This document shows positions 46,177 to 59,300 of a DNA stretch of 64,000 bases, in pieces (within the stretch, counting starts at the first letter, position 1; each line of letters begins with the position of its first letter). The stretch lies in assembly GCF_025399195.1 (NCBI RefSeq), contig NW_026252087.1:124001-188000 (forward strand). Reading direction: 5' to 3'. The position numbers and the translations under genes were made by a program. The stretch is from Umbelopsis ramanniana AG (lineage: Eukaryota; Mucoromycota; Umbelopsidomycetes; Umbelopsidales; Umbelopsidaceae). Below the pieces are notes generated by a model. It did not search any database. It was not told the origin of the DNA and saw nothing but the letters and a program-made list of their open reading frames with translations.

Positions 46177-47977
46177 ATGGACAAGCTTGGCATTAATTCT
46201 CCCATTCCTACAAACCTTGCCGGTAAGTCTCTTTGCGAAAGCTATTCCGAGCAACCGTCGCTAACTTCAGTATTGTAGGAGAATGCAAAAAGGCGGCAAA
46301 GATCTTGCAAAAGTTCATAGGTAAACCTCAGCCCTTTTTAGAAGCTATGGAGACGAATATAAGCGTGTTCCTATGGGATATATGTTTGAAATAGAGTAAC
46401 TAATGTCTTCGTTCAATTGCATTCCATAGACCCAGGACAAGGGCTTGACAAAGTGATTCCACCCAGTATTCTTGATAAAGCACAAGGTCTCGCAATTTAT
46501 ACCGTTTTAAAAGCCGGATTCTTGTTTTCGGGAAGAGCTGGAGGTGGTTTGGTTGTAGCAAGGTAACGTTGATGGTTGCGCTTTATCGCTGGGATAAAAG
46601 CAATGGGTCATTGTGTATGTGTGTGTGACCCTACTTGCTGGTATTGAATATGACGACATCATATTTCGGTTAACGTTTAGAACAGTCGCTGATTTTTTAT
46701 TCTACGTTGTTCTCACTCTATTATAGATTACCTGATGGAAGTATGTACTCGTTTAATCCCTGGACTGCCGTGAATACAACAATACTAATGTGTACGCTTA
46801 TTAGGCTGGTCTGCTCCTTCTTGCATTGCCACCGCAGGTGCTGGTGCTGGTGGTCAAATTGGTACGTCGGACATACATGACAAAGCCGAGTCCCGCATAG
46901 ACTAACGGTTTATCTCAACAACAGGTGCCGAGCTGACTGATTTCGTGATTGTTTTGAACAGCAAGGAAGCTGTCAAAACGTTTAGTCATGCCGGAAATCT
47001 CACACTTGGAGGAAACATGTCAGGTAAGGATACGGACATTGACACCGCAAAATTACGCAGCATAAAGATTCTTATACTCTATTTGATTTCAGTCGCCGCT
47101 GGTCCTATTGGTCGAAACGCTGAAGCTGGCGGCTCTGCTTCGTTCAAACACATTGCGCCCATTTATTCGTACTCCAAGACTAAGGGTCTCTTCGCCGGTG
47201 TTTCACTTGAAGGTACGTATTGTGGAAGATTAGAGGAAAACTGTGATCACCCTGTCGTTGCCGCCGATGTACGCTCCCATTCATACTAATCCACTATTTC
47301 AGGATCTGTCATTATCACTAGACAAGATGCTAACTCCAAGTTCTATGGTGGCAAGGTGACAACCAAGGAATTGCTCAATGGCACAATTCCTCCACCCCCC
47401 GAGGCTGATGTTCTTTACCGTGCTTTGAACGCTCGCTTCAATTCACTTGGTTCCACTGGTGCATCTTATGCGTCTCGTACGTACAGCGATGCTAGTACTG
47501 GAAGTGGTGGTAGCAGTGAATACCGCAGCGGCAATCCTTCTATAGCGGCACCAGGTCAGCTCAACAAGCCTTACACGCCGAATAGCCCTCAATCGGGATC
47601 TAAATATGGAGGAGGAGGTGGTGGTGGCTACGGCAATTCCGGATACAACAATCCTCCTCCCCCAGCGTACGGTAATTCTCAGGGTGCGCATCGCGCTCCT
47701 CCTCCGCCACCACCTGCTCGTGGTCCCAAGGTCACGACAGCCATGGCTTTGTATGACTTCAATGGAGAGCAAGGAGATGACTTGAGCTTTAGACAAGGAG
47801 ACGTAATCACCATTGTAGAGAAGAGCGATAGTCAAAACGATTGGTGGACGGGAAAGATTGGAGGAAGACAAGGCATTGTAAGTGGTGGTTTGCCCGAATT
47901 GAATGTGTTTTTTGCCTGAATTAACCATCTTGCTCTATTTTACTCAGTTCCCGGCGAACTATGTGCAACTTCAGTAA
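46177..47977 (+). CDS. LSB3: SYLF-SH3 actin-patch protein, Lsb3/Ysc84-like
   Basis: Exons: 46177-46222, 46279-46320, 46430-46562, 46727-46740, 46805-46861, 46925-47023, 47093-47212, 47303-47877, 47948-47977; 371 residues. The N-terminal SYLF domain (about 1-200) shows ECKKAAKILQKFIDP, IPPSILDKAQGLAIYTVLKA, GFLFSGRAGGGLVVARLPDG, SWSAPSCIATAGAGAGGQIG and GPIGRNAEAG. It binds lipids and actin. A Gly/Pro/Ser-rich linker with PPPPPP runs to a C-terminal SH3 domain (ALYDFNGEQGDDLSFRQGD, NDWWTGKIGGRQGIFPANYV). Homologues work in endocytic actin patches with Las17. Nine exons include a 14-nt one that is needed to join AR to LPDGSW. The last exon adds just the SH3 end. Confidence 0.95.
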
Positions 47978-48257
47978 ACATAGTTACCTTTTCACGAATA
48001 TACTAGCATATTTATATTATTACTTGAGCATGATATGGGTGTTTGTAGATAGGCGATTATCATCTTTTTCTCACTAAATTTCTATATTTTTTCTCTGCTA
48101 AGGCTCTAAGATGATATTCCTTGGGAAATATCGTACGTGATTCATGTTTAATTTGAATGAAAATTCTGAAATGGAGGGAGATGGTGTGTTTCAATTAAAT
48201 AAGAGATAGAGAGAGAGAGAAATGTATAGTATGCTTTGGTATCATTGGTCAAAGAAA

Positions 48258-51200
48258 CTACAAAAATCCTGATTCCTGCAGCAACCTTGCAATCTTTTCA
48301 TCTTCACGCTCACTGTATAGAAAGAAGACAAAATATTAGTATCTATTGGTCCAAGTATCCCAAAAAAAAAAAAACCTACCGAGGCTCCAATGCACAACTC
48401 AAGGCATATAGAGTGTCTTCGTCTCGACTGTTTTTCAGATTAAGGTGTATAACATATTGTATCTCTTTAACGGTTTCAAGTGCGTATGGTGCGCTCTGGT
48501 ACTGTTGTATCTCACGAATGACCTCGGCGGTCTTCATTCGCTTGGAGAAGTTGATTAAGTTTTTGGATTTTTTCAAGAAATTGCTGTTTCCATCTTCGAT
48601 AAAGGTCAAATCCTGAAGGTAGATACCCAAGAACGGAATGCATGGAGGATTAATAGAGTGGATGATCTCACGGTACTCTGTAAAGTTTTTGTTTGCACCC
48701 ATGAGTTTTCGTATGTAAGCTAGTGTGTGTTGCGTTCGAGCACCAACCACTTCCCATGTCCGTTTCAATCGCCCAATCGCACTGTTGTCGAATGCAGACA
48801 GGACAGCCATGCAGGTGTTAAAGTTGTTCAACTGCCGGCAGCGCTCAGCAACTTGGACCCAGTATTTGATGACATTACACCGTTTTCGGATTTCGTTTTG
48901 GCTAAGAATGGTATCGGTCACCCAAGCCGTTACTTGGTTACAAAATTCAATGGAAGACTTGACATTGACAGCAACATCGCCTCTGGCATCGTCCCGAGAC
49001 CATGCCTTATCCAAACACTCGATTGGTCGAATAGAACTATACAGTTTGAAGTCCAGAATGGTCAATTGACGAGCAAGCTCCAATGGATCAATGTCCGTTA
49101 ACTTGAGTCGTTTCAGGTTCTTGGGAACAATGGGGGCAGGTGCAGTGACACCGAGATTTAATACCATTTTACGCAGGCCACCTTGCTCATCGGTTTCTTG
49201 TCGGATTTTGATTAACTTATCCAATTGATCGGCCGAAAATGACAGTGTATCCCGTATGGTAGAGTTTGTGAATTTATGGAGTCGTTCCAAGGACATACTG
49301 TCTTCCTCAATAAAATACGTCTCGAGCCAATTCTTCAGGACATTAAACACTCTACAAAGAAGTTGAAGCGGATGAGACGATCGTGACCAGAACTTTACAA
49401 CAGAGTAAATGTAACCACTTACCGTAATCGAATGAGTTTTTGCTTCTTTTCCGTCCAAATTTCCAACTCTTCTGCATTTAAATTAGCCGGTGGCATGAGA
49501 GTGTAACGTGCCTCAAGCATGCTCATAAGATCTTCGGTCGTGCAAAACGATCGATACGTCAACAAAAAGGTTCCGTTGAAGTTGGTATCTATCCATATGA
49601 AAAATAGATCATGTTAGCGATTTGATGCAGAAGAAGGTACACTGCCTATTCGGCAAGCGCAACGCAACTTACCCAAGAACTTATGTGAGGTCAAGCGTTC
49701 GGTGAGTGCAAACAGTGTACCACCTTTCACTTCGCCTTCCATATTCTCGACAATATCGGCTGGTTCATAGTCATAACCTAGGAAGGACGGGGTATCATGG
49801 CCAGTAGGTTTGCCGGAGGCAGCAGCTTCTGCCGCGACGGCTGCATCTTCACCAAAGAACTTTTTCAACTTGTCTTGCTTAGCTGAAGATTGGACGGTCT
49901 CCAAATCTAAAGCTGTGGCTGATCTTTGCAATCCCCCACTGCCTGCATCTATTTGAGTTCTATTTTTTGGGAACGAGTCCGAAACAGGGCGGTGGCGTGA
50001 ACGAAATTCACCAGAGTCGATCGACCGACCGTGGAGAGAATCAAGCGAATCGTGAGACATGCCATCGTCGTCGAGAAGAGAGATGTTAAGATCGTGTTCG
50101 AAATCGTTCATAGTAAACGGTTTCACTGGGCGATTGTCCATATCCAAGCCGCCAGGGCCATTACCAACCGTCTGGACAGCGCTTGTAAAGGAATCAACCG
50201 ATTCATCCCCACTGTCGACATCGGTGGTATCCTTGTTGAAATCAGATGCATCTGAAGCAAAATTAGAGTCATTCAGCATGCTGAGAGAGAGTCGACGATG
50301 AGCATAAGCTGAACTTCGATTGTTGGGAGAGATAGGTACGACGATATCCATTTCAGGATGGTTTTCTCCATATTGTTCAACCATATTTTCTATGATTTGC
50401 ACACCGAGATTCATATGCCTATCAATACGCTGTAACCATAATAAGATGTTGTCTTCTGCCTGGATAGAGCTTAGGTTAGAATCCGTCATGGCCTGAATGG
50501 AAACGAAAACAGAGCCTAGATCGTCGTACAAGCCCTGCTTCAGCTCAATTAGTTGTAAGTCCTCCGGATATCGATGACTAGCTTGAATGTCCTCAATGGC
50601 ATATAAGAAGTGGCTAATAACGCTTGCATAATTCCCGAATTCTGATAATAGGGTAGGACCGGTGGTATTGGGTGCATTTTCGCGCATACCAGCAGCAATA
50701 GCTTGTAACGAATCTGAGGATCTGATCGCTGACTTTTGTAGCGCGCGCAACACAATCATGATTCTATTCTGCAAAAGGTGTCGAGATCCAGGTCGCTTTC
50801 CGGCTTTTTGAAGCACATTATGATGATCGGATTTGAGGGTGGGATGGATTTTTGTGATAGTTACGTTTTGTTCCTGGCAAACCTCGGTAAAGTTTCGAAC
50901 TGCCGCTAAAAGCTCATGGGAATCCGATTGCATCTTTGGTATACTTTCAGGCACAGTGTCGCTGCTCCCCACGCTAGCTGATATAACTAGTTTAGCTAAA
51001 CTTGCCACGAGCTGTCGATGTGCTGATCTCAAGTTTGCATCGTTCTTGAGGGGTGCTGCTTCTTTGTCCATGGTATTTGAACAGTACAAAGTTGTACGTA
51101 TAACCTTCACCACAGCCATTGTCAGATATTCGAATTTCGTTTTTTGGCCCAGATTGGCAGCGGTATTGAGGTTATGAATGGAGATAGCTATTTTGGATGA

Positions 51201-52218
51201 AATCTGGGGCCAACTTGTCTGCCATTCAGTATCTTCTATCGATAGAGAGCTTAGATGACGTGAAGCGGTGTCCAATTCGGATGATGAATCGACGACACTG
51301 CCATTGTGACCTTCGGTATTGACCTGTTGGGTTTGGAAAGGAAAATTTTTTAGTAATGCCGCGCGTTGAAAGATCATACATCTGCAAGGTTTGATTGGCA
51401 TGTGTAACACATTACCGTTTTCTCCGTTTCAAAAGGGTGTATCCATGTGGTTTCATTTGTCTGACTATTATGATAATATTTCCTGCCATGGTTTGTCAAA
51501 CGTTCCGTCCATGTCTATATGACAAGAAACGCAAAAGAACATTAGGCAAGAGCGACTTTGAATACCTTCTAGTAAGGGGTTGCAGCACATTACCTTATCC
51601 CAGCTATTTTCGTCGCTGCGATGACTTGCGTCCATAGATTTATCCGGGAATGAGTGCGCTGTAAGAGGGCTGTCGGGTCCAATGGATTGCGGATCCCGAT
51701 CCACCGATTCGGCTGCGCTGGAGATGGACCCGTTCTCCATGGTATACTCATTATTGCTTGCTTCTGCCGGATGGGATGGCCTCATTTCACCCGTAACTTT
51801 GTTGTAAAAATAATAACCTTGTCCGCCTTCCTCTGATTCTACTTCCCAGTTAGGTGGAAGATCTTGGTCAAATGATAAATCGGCTGTGCCATGATCCAGA
51901 CTCTGACGAGCGTTGAGCGTAATAGAAGGTGAAGGCGGCAACTGTTACAATTGAATTATCATAAATACATGGATTCTTTGCAACTTATTCGTCAATACAA
52001 ACAGTTCTTCATACCAGCTCGTCGTCGTCTATAACCTCTACATAATTAGATGGAAACCATCCACGATTGCCATCGCACCAACCGTCCCACCAGCCAGTCT
52101 CAAGTTGAGCCAGCACTTCTATAAAGTCTCCTTTCTTGAAACATAGAGATGACTGATCGGTCGATTGGAAGGGATATAAGGCGCGCACTCGACATATAAC
52201 GATCGGATTTTCTGCCAT
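48258..52218 (-). CDS. CDC25: Ras guanine-nucleotide exchange factor, Cdc25-like, with SH3 and WW modules
   Basis: Exons: 52015-52218, 51594-51941, 51416-51514, 49673-51323, 49423-49588, 48380-49351, 48258-48312; 1164 residues. Order: SH3 (about 6-63: ALYPFQSTDQSSLCFKKGDF, GWWDGWCDGNRGWFPSNYV); a WW-like module near 97-128 (LPPNWEVESEEGGQGYYFYN), in which the second Trp is replaced; a full WW near 180-215 (SWDKTWTERLTNHGRKYYHN, TTWIHPF); a long helical and Ser-rich middle; RasGEF_N from about 750; and the CDC25 catalytic domain (about 880-1140: DPLELARQLTILDFKLYSSI, NTCMAVLSAFDNSAIGRLKR, PCIPFLGIYLQDLTFIEDGN). The C-terminus EREDEKIARLLQESGFL comes from a 55-nt last exon. It should activate Ras in nutrient signalling. 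Confidence 0.92.
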
Positions 52219-52311
52219 TAGATGTGACGCATTCCAGTACCAAAGATGTGTCAGGAAAATTCGCATATGTCGAAATTGCGTCGGATTGATTGTTTCAATC
52301 GTGACTGTCTT

Positions 52312-54193
52312 TTAATTCTCCCAATCAACCTCTTTGGCAACTCGTTCAACGGCATCTAAAAGTCTAACGAGATCTCTATCACAATCTACAGTTGGGGCAT
52401 TGATGACTATTCTAAAAAAATCGGGTACTCCTTCCAAAGGAGCGTAGTCAATCATGAATTCTCCACTGTGATTGATTTTCTTATGCAGTATACGAGTAAT
52501 TTTTGACAGGTCGATTTGATCGACCGGCTTGTTTGCCAAAGCTGGAGGCACATACCAAAAGCATACTTGAAGAAAAGGACATGGGTCCTTGACTAGCTTG
52601 AATCCTCTCGATGCTCTCTCTTTCACTCTATTGGCAAATTTCTCTGCCGTGGCCAATGCTTGATCAATTCGATCGCCCAGCCCACATCGACCGTAATATT
52701 TCCAACTTAAGAACATCTTGGCTGCGTCTGGCCTGCGTCCACATCCCAATGTACCTTCTCCAAGATCGTATGGGTTACCGTGAAAGAGATAATCGGCTTT
52801 GAGAGTGTTGTGCTTTGCGAATAACAAATTTCCATTATGGGGAGTCAATAGCATGGAACATTGCAATGGCACGCCCAAAAGTTTGTGTGGGTTTAAAGTG
52901 AATGTATCGGCCTTGAATGATAGACATCATTTAGTAATTAGAAACTGTACTATGGTATTATTCACATAACTAAAAAAATATCTTACCAAGTGTGAACCAA
53001 CCAACCAAGACTTTTCATTCATGACCTTTTCTGAAAATACGACGGATCCTCCCCAAGAGCCGTCAACATGTAACCAGCAATTGTATTTTTTAGCAATGGC
53101 CGAAATCGCTTGAATCGGGTCAAATGCTCCCTAATAATGTTTAAGATTCCATGTCAGAACAAGTTGTACAAGCCTGCAACATATACCGCTTAAATTGTGT
53201 TACCATGACAGTAGTTCCAGCCGTAGCATTAATGAAAAACGGCGTTTCACCAAGGTCGATAGATTCCAGTATACACTTCTCTAGCGTTTCAAAAGACGTT
53301 GTTTAGGTTCATAGATTGCATATTGGGCCAAGTGAGCGACATCCCGATTAATTACCTAATGCGGATACTTGCATTTTTCCATCTTCATCAACAGGAACTT
53401 TGACAATGTTATCAACACCCAGGCCCATAATCTGAGCAGATTTATCAATGCTGTAGTGAGAGTGTTTCGAAGTGAATATCTTGAGTTTGCCATATTCAGC
53501 AGATGGATTAAAAGGTCTAGGCATATAGCCGGTGTCTTTAATAGAAGGGTAGAGGGTGTTGCGGGCTGTAACCATGGCTAACTGATTTGAAGCAGATCCT
53601 CCTGGACACAATAAACCACCTGCGTTGGCACCCATTCCAAGAAGCTGTCCGACAGCCCGTGTCACATGAACTTCCATCATAGTCATGACAGGGGAAACGT
53701 GGTAAACATGAACGTTTGAATTTAAAGTAGCAATCAAGAGTTCGCTAATGACTCCTATTGGGTTGGTACCAGCATAAAGTTTGTCCATAAATCTTGGATT
53801 CCAACCATTGACGCTGTATTTCAGCGTTTCCTTGATGGATTTGAAAGCACCTGCAAGGTATGTATTAGTAAGGCATGTGTTTCGTCAACATCTTCGCATG
53901 ACCCTTTCTCGCTCATTACCTTCCACACCGCCACCATTCTCGGGTAATGAGAAGTCAACTAATTTCTCGAGCTTTTCAGGTGGATAATACTCCACCACAG
54001 ATGCTTCCTTATTGCTCGCACTATCAACGTCTAGGGGGTGACGGTAGTCAAAATTATAGTTCACCCGTAAGGCTTGCTAATTTTACAAAGATGTTAACTT
54101 ACAAGGAATAATAAGTTCTTTCATATATCCTAGAAGCATATCTAGCTCCACCGCATTATCGGTTCTATGTGAGCTTTGGGTACTGTTCACCAT
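52312..54193 (-). CDS. Group II PLP-dependent decarboxylase (glutamate/cysteine-sulfinate decarboxylase-like)
   Basis: Exons: 54103-54193, 53920-54030, 53356-53850, 53204-53280, 52987-53130, 52312-52911; 505 residues. The PLP-binding Lys is Lys316 in [11 protein letters not shown]. Other family marks: [90 protein letters not shown] and [10 protein letters not shown] with the PLP Asp. This is nearest to animal-type glutamate and cysteine-sulfinate decarboxylases rather than to the bacterial/plant GAD group. No calmodulin-binding tail is present. The exact amino acid substrate is undecided. Its stop is 93 bp from the start codon of CDC25. Confidence 0.9.
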
Positions 54194-54695
54194 TTGTGTT
54201 GAAATGTCGATGGAATGCGGGAGATTTCAAAAAAGCGAAGTAGCGATTTTGTGACTGCCTTTTACAAATTCAACTTTCAGGCAACTCTGACTTGCTCTGA
54301 CCAGTCAAAAACCGTCTCCTCGAGAACAAGACAATGGCTATCGCTTTTGACCTTACTTTTCCACTATGAAGTATTTCTCATTATGTTCTGATTTTTCATT
54401 AGAAATCCTTAATGGCTCTTTAAGAAGATGAGATAGCTAACCAATTAGTCTGAAGCGGCAATCTTGTAGCAATCTATCTTTCATATATGAAACTGTGCAA
54501 AAGCGGCCAAATACCCTTTCACCAAAGTTGCTATACCAAGTTTCCAAGAGTTTTGCGCCTTTGAAATGTTCAAATTGCGTAGCACCTAAGAGAGTCAACA
54601 CGTTGAAGTGTGGGGAGCGGAGTTTCTCCTTTTGTAGAGTTACTGCTGACACGCAGCTTCATTATTCTCCTTTTCTTTCTTCATTTCGTTGCAAT
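54194..54695. promoter_or_regulatory. Divergent promoter region, PLP decarboxylase and epoxide hydrolase genes
   Basis: 502 bases between start codons facing apart. A plus-strand frame opens at 54495 in phase with the epoxide hydrolase and would add 67 residues; they do not look like a family N-terminus and are taken as leader. No specific site seen. Confidence 0.4.
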
Positions 54696-56202
54696 ATGAG
54701 TTCTCTACTAGAACCATTCGAAGTACCTCCCCTGACTGATGATCAGAAGCATTCATTAAATGAACGCCTGCAGTCTGTCACTTGGCCCCAAGAATTGGAC
54801 AAGTCACAAAACGTAGGATGGTCTTATGGAGCACCTTCTTGGGCAGTGAAACGAGTAGTAGACCACTGGCTTAACAAGTTTGACTGGGAACGAGAACGTG
54901 CTCAGCTGAACTCTTTCCATCACTACAAAATGAATGTCAATGGCTTGAAAATGCATCTTATACACGAACCATCTATCCAGCCTCAAGCAAAACCCTTAGT
55001 ACTTATACACGGATGGCCAGGATCTTTTTGCGAGTTCAGGAAGGTTATTGCCCCGCTCCGCGATGGTGCTGATGGAAAGCAGGTACATCAAAAACTCTAT
55101 AATAGCTATACATCTGACAAAGAAATAATACTTCACCACTAGGCATTCCATGTGGTAGTTGTCTCGTTGCCAGGATTCGGGTTCTCTGACCCTCCTACGC
55201 AGAAAGGCTACGGCCTAGCTGAGACGGCAAAGACCATCAATCAAATCATGGTCAACCTCGGATACAATGAATACAGTAGGTGAAATATCACTTTGCGATG
55301 GTAGGAACTTTTGGTCACTGACATTTTAGGATAGTTGCTCAAGGTGGAGATTGGGGCAGTCTGATTGGCCGATTTCTAGCTATCTACCATACCAAGAACT
55401 GCAAAGGCTACCATACGAATATGCCAATTCCAATGCCGCCTTTGCCAACACCGACCAATGTAATTATTCGACCTCTTTCAGTACTTCGAATGATAGCTTC
55501 TGCGCTCACGGGTTTTAACTACTTTTACCCGGAAAAGCCAAAGGTTTTGATGGGAACGGGCTTTGCGAACGCCACTTGGGACTCGGACGCAGGCTATCGC
55601 GCCATACAAGCGACACGCCCTTATACCTTGAGTTTCGGTCTTACTGACAGTCCTGTTGGCTTGATGGGTAAGAAACTGATAAATAGAAATGTTAAGAGGA
55701 CATGATAATAGATACTGAACCATATCTTGATAGCTTGGATACTAGAAAAGTTTCATGTCTGGACGTACCATGAGGGTTCTTCGGACGACGCCGACTTACC
55801 CTCCACTATCTCCTATGATGAGTTCCTCACTAATGTTATGGTATACTGGACAACAAACACTATTTCCTCTTCTACTCGCATCTATTATGAATATTTCAAC
55901 CTGGGTGAAGGCAAGATTAATATTCAGAAGGTTGGAATCCCCACAGCAGCAGCAGTTTTTCAAAACGAAATTATCAAAGCCCCGGAGGACTGGCTTAAAC
56001 CCGGTTACGACCTCCAGCAGTACACAAGCTACTCAGTGGTAATGTTCATTGGGCAGTGACTTTTATGAAAATGTTTTTTTATATGCTGACTTTTTACTCC
56101 ATCGACTAGGGAGGGCATTTTGCTGCGATGGAGCAATCTGGGCTGTTGGTTGACGATATCCAACGTTTCGGCGCAAAACTCAAGTTGAAATCCAAGTTGT
56201 AG
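54696..56202 (+). CDS. Microsomal-type epoxide hydrolase (EHN plus alpha/beta hydrolase)
   Basis: Exons: 54696-55082, 55143-55275, 55335-55667, 55734-56038, 56110-56202; 416 residues. The N-terminal EHN domain (FEVPPLTDDQKHSLNERLQS, YGAPSWAVKRVVDHWLNKFD) is followed by the hydrolase fold: LVLIHGWPGSFCEFRKVI with the oxyanion motif HGWPGS, LPGFGFSDPP, the nucleophile Asp179 in QGGDWGS, a lid, and His389 in GGHFAAME. These enzymes add water to epoxides through an ester intermediate on Asp. No N-terminal membrane anchor is visible from the chosen start, so it is likely soluble. The acceptor of exon 3 was set at 55334/55335 since the nearer AG would bring an early stop. Confidence 0.9.
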
Positions 56203-56392
56203 GTCACATCAGTTGTATGGCATTTCGTATACCTTTATTATCAATCGGGTAGCAATGGCATACAAAAATATATTTAAACAATTACTTTACATGCAAAATC
56301 AAGTGTATGTTGTGAATATGTACATCAATGCAAGAGTGCAGCAATCTGTGAAAGTGGAAACCTGATGTACTTGCGGTGTATTCAATGTTCTA

Positions 56393-59300
56393 CTAAGCTT
56401 CATCTTTGTCATTTGAATGCGCGGAGGCTTGCAAAAAGGATGTGAACAGGTCTCTCTTCGGTGCAATTTCAGTAAGATCAGCCGGCTTTGTTTGCTTGAT
56501 CCTATTGTGCGATGGTGAACTAGGACTCAGGCGAATGCGAGATATCGGTAGAGATGTTCGGTGTCGCTGAGCAGTTGGTGATCTACTTCCAGTAAGTGTA
56601 CGCATGAGCTTCCGTGGAGATGATATTACAGGCCCATCTATGCCATCTGTAGATCGTTTAGCAGTCATCGGCTTTATGGAAGATAGTTAGACATTAGATA
56701 CTACGCATAAAAAAGCGTCCATATTCTGTCTTACCACAAAGGACGGGCTCTTAGTTGGCGTCCTAGCTAATCGTAAACCAAAATCTCGCTCTGCTCTTGT
56801 TCTTGGCGTTGTGGGTGATAATGCTGTGCGTTTGCGCAAAACCACAGTTTCTGTATTCCTGCCATCCATTATCGCCATTGGTATCTCTAGCAGCGCTAAG
56901 GATTAGCCACAACACATGTCAATCGCTTACACATCCAGTCCTATACTTACTCTTTGGGGTAGTTATCTTTCGTCGCGAACCGCTTGCCTTGGATTGAGTA
57001 GAGGACATGTTACTTGGCTTGGACTTGGTCTTTGAAGAGGAACTTAGACTCTTCGTCATTTCAATCTCTCTTTTCATGAAGGGCAAATTGATGGTTGATG
57101 ATGGTGCTTTCCGGCTGCCCGACAAGAGATTAATATTGGATGATGTTGGCATTTGTTTTGGTACACTTTTGCTATCACTCTTTGTAGCCCACGCAGCGTC
57201 CGTAACCGCAGTTTCAGTGCTTGGACCTCGAATTCTGGATTCAAGAAGCTTAACACGAGCATCAACATCCATTGGCAGCTTCTTGTTTGATTTAGTAATC
57301 TTTTCCGCAGATAGTGCCGCTTTCGTCGCTGAGCCAGACGAAGCCATACGCCCTGTTTCGAATGTCAGAAGTTCCTCCTCTCCTCCACATCTTGACCAAA
57401 GCTTATCGATAGTGTCGGGAAGTATTGGTCGATAGCTGTATCACATGAAAGTTAATAACTATCTCCATCTACACAGCACTTTGTGTCTTACTTACATATC
57501 GCTGAGACATTTGCATAGAGAGCGCAAATGGAGAATGATATCATCGGTACCTTTTTGTAGTAGCTTTGGTGTTGTTGCATCGTTGGCTGATTGGCTGGTG
57601 TCCATCATAGAGTCCCAAATACATAACCTTTCAAAGTACAATTCAAGCTGCTGGTCGAGGTCTTCCTTCCCTTGCGCCTTCTTCTTCTTGGTTTTTCTTT
57701 TCTGAGGCTTGGGCAACTCGATCTTGTTTAAAGTCATAAATCTCTTCTCTAGCTCCATGATTTTGAGCATGACCACAATTTGCAGCTGAGCACTACAGAG
57801 CCGTTAGGTACATTAACGTTATGGCTATATCAACGCCTTGAGCAACTTACTCTTTGATTTTCAAAATTCTAAGGCTTTTGGAATCAAGTTGCCGGGTTTG
57901 CTTCCAATTTTGCAAGAAATCCACTTCGTCATCCACCAAATGTGGGGCAAGCTCATCCGTGATGATTCCGCTAGCATTCGAAATTTCCTTATGTTTGGCA
58001 TCAAAGCTATGAAAGCTCATTGGAAGAAGTTTGAGGGCATTTAAAATATCCGTAGGCTACGATATCGTTATTAAGATATACCGTATAATTTGTAGGCGCT
58101 TTTGTATAGACATAGTGGCTTACCGTAATTTTTACTGAATGCTCCAAATAGTTGACCCAGGTCTGAAGTCGTCCGGCGATGATATCTGGCTCGATCTATC
58201 ATTGTATTAATAAAAATTCGGAATGTATTCAATACCGCTACGAGCATACTTACAGACGTTTGATATAGAAATGGCAAATACATCTCAATCCAATACGACT
58301 GAAATTCCTCTAAACTGGCTGGTTTATCATTGATTTCAATCACCCTATCCAGAATTTCGGGAAGGTCCATTCCATCCATCTCGTTTTCATTAGTGGCAAG
58401 TGATAATGAATCAATAGTCAGTGTCGCGTCCATAGCGCTAAAACGCAAGTATACTACGATTTAGCAATCAAGCTTGCCAACAGTGTGGTGTATCACGATA
58501 AAATACCTTTGGGAGGCTGCCTCAATTGCAATAGCGCTTTTCAACTCTGCTGGCATGTGAGTGTCTATGGAAAAGAGGACCAAGGACTCATCCACTTCGT
58601 CCCCAAAGAATTCGAGCCCAGTCGATACCCAAGGATCAAACATCGTTGTTCCATGCCCATCATCGCCAGTTTCTGTTTCTATAGCTTGATCAAATCTGGT
58701 TAATGCCAGTAGTTCTTCCGTTTGGCACTTGAGAAATCCAATTGTTGCACATAGGTGAGCCAAGGGTTGAATCACTGCATATTCAAAGCCTTCCATCTTG
58801 ATATCTTGAAACTCTAGGCGAACTATGAGAACTTGGTTGCTTTGATTCATTGTCGAAATCAGTGTTTCAAATTCACTGAGCGCACGCCTGTCTCCGTTGT
58901 GATTAAATGTACAAAGAAAATGCTCGTTGATCCCGGTAGGTATTGCTGTTTTGTCGCTATCGCTCAGTTGCCATTTGACTGGTATATATGCTGCCGGCAG
59001 CAATAAAAACCCTTTCATAGACGTAATATTTTGTAGACGCTTTTCCATTGACACTACACTGTCTTTTTCTGAACCAGCCATCTCGATTAACGCATTCGAC
59101 AGCTGTGGTCTAATGAATTTCAAGATAAGTGGCGAAACACTTGCGCATACACGTTATGCAGGGTCCACTTACCGTAGTAAATTATGTACAAGCAAATTAA
59201 TTTTCGATACACCTTGCGTCAATAGTTCCTCGTTAAGAATGAGATCTCCTGTCCATGCTACATTTCGTACCGCTTGTATACCCTGCGTTATATCGTACAG

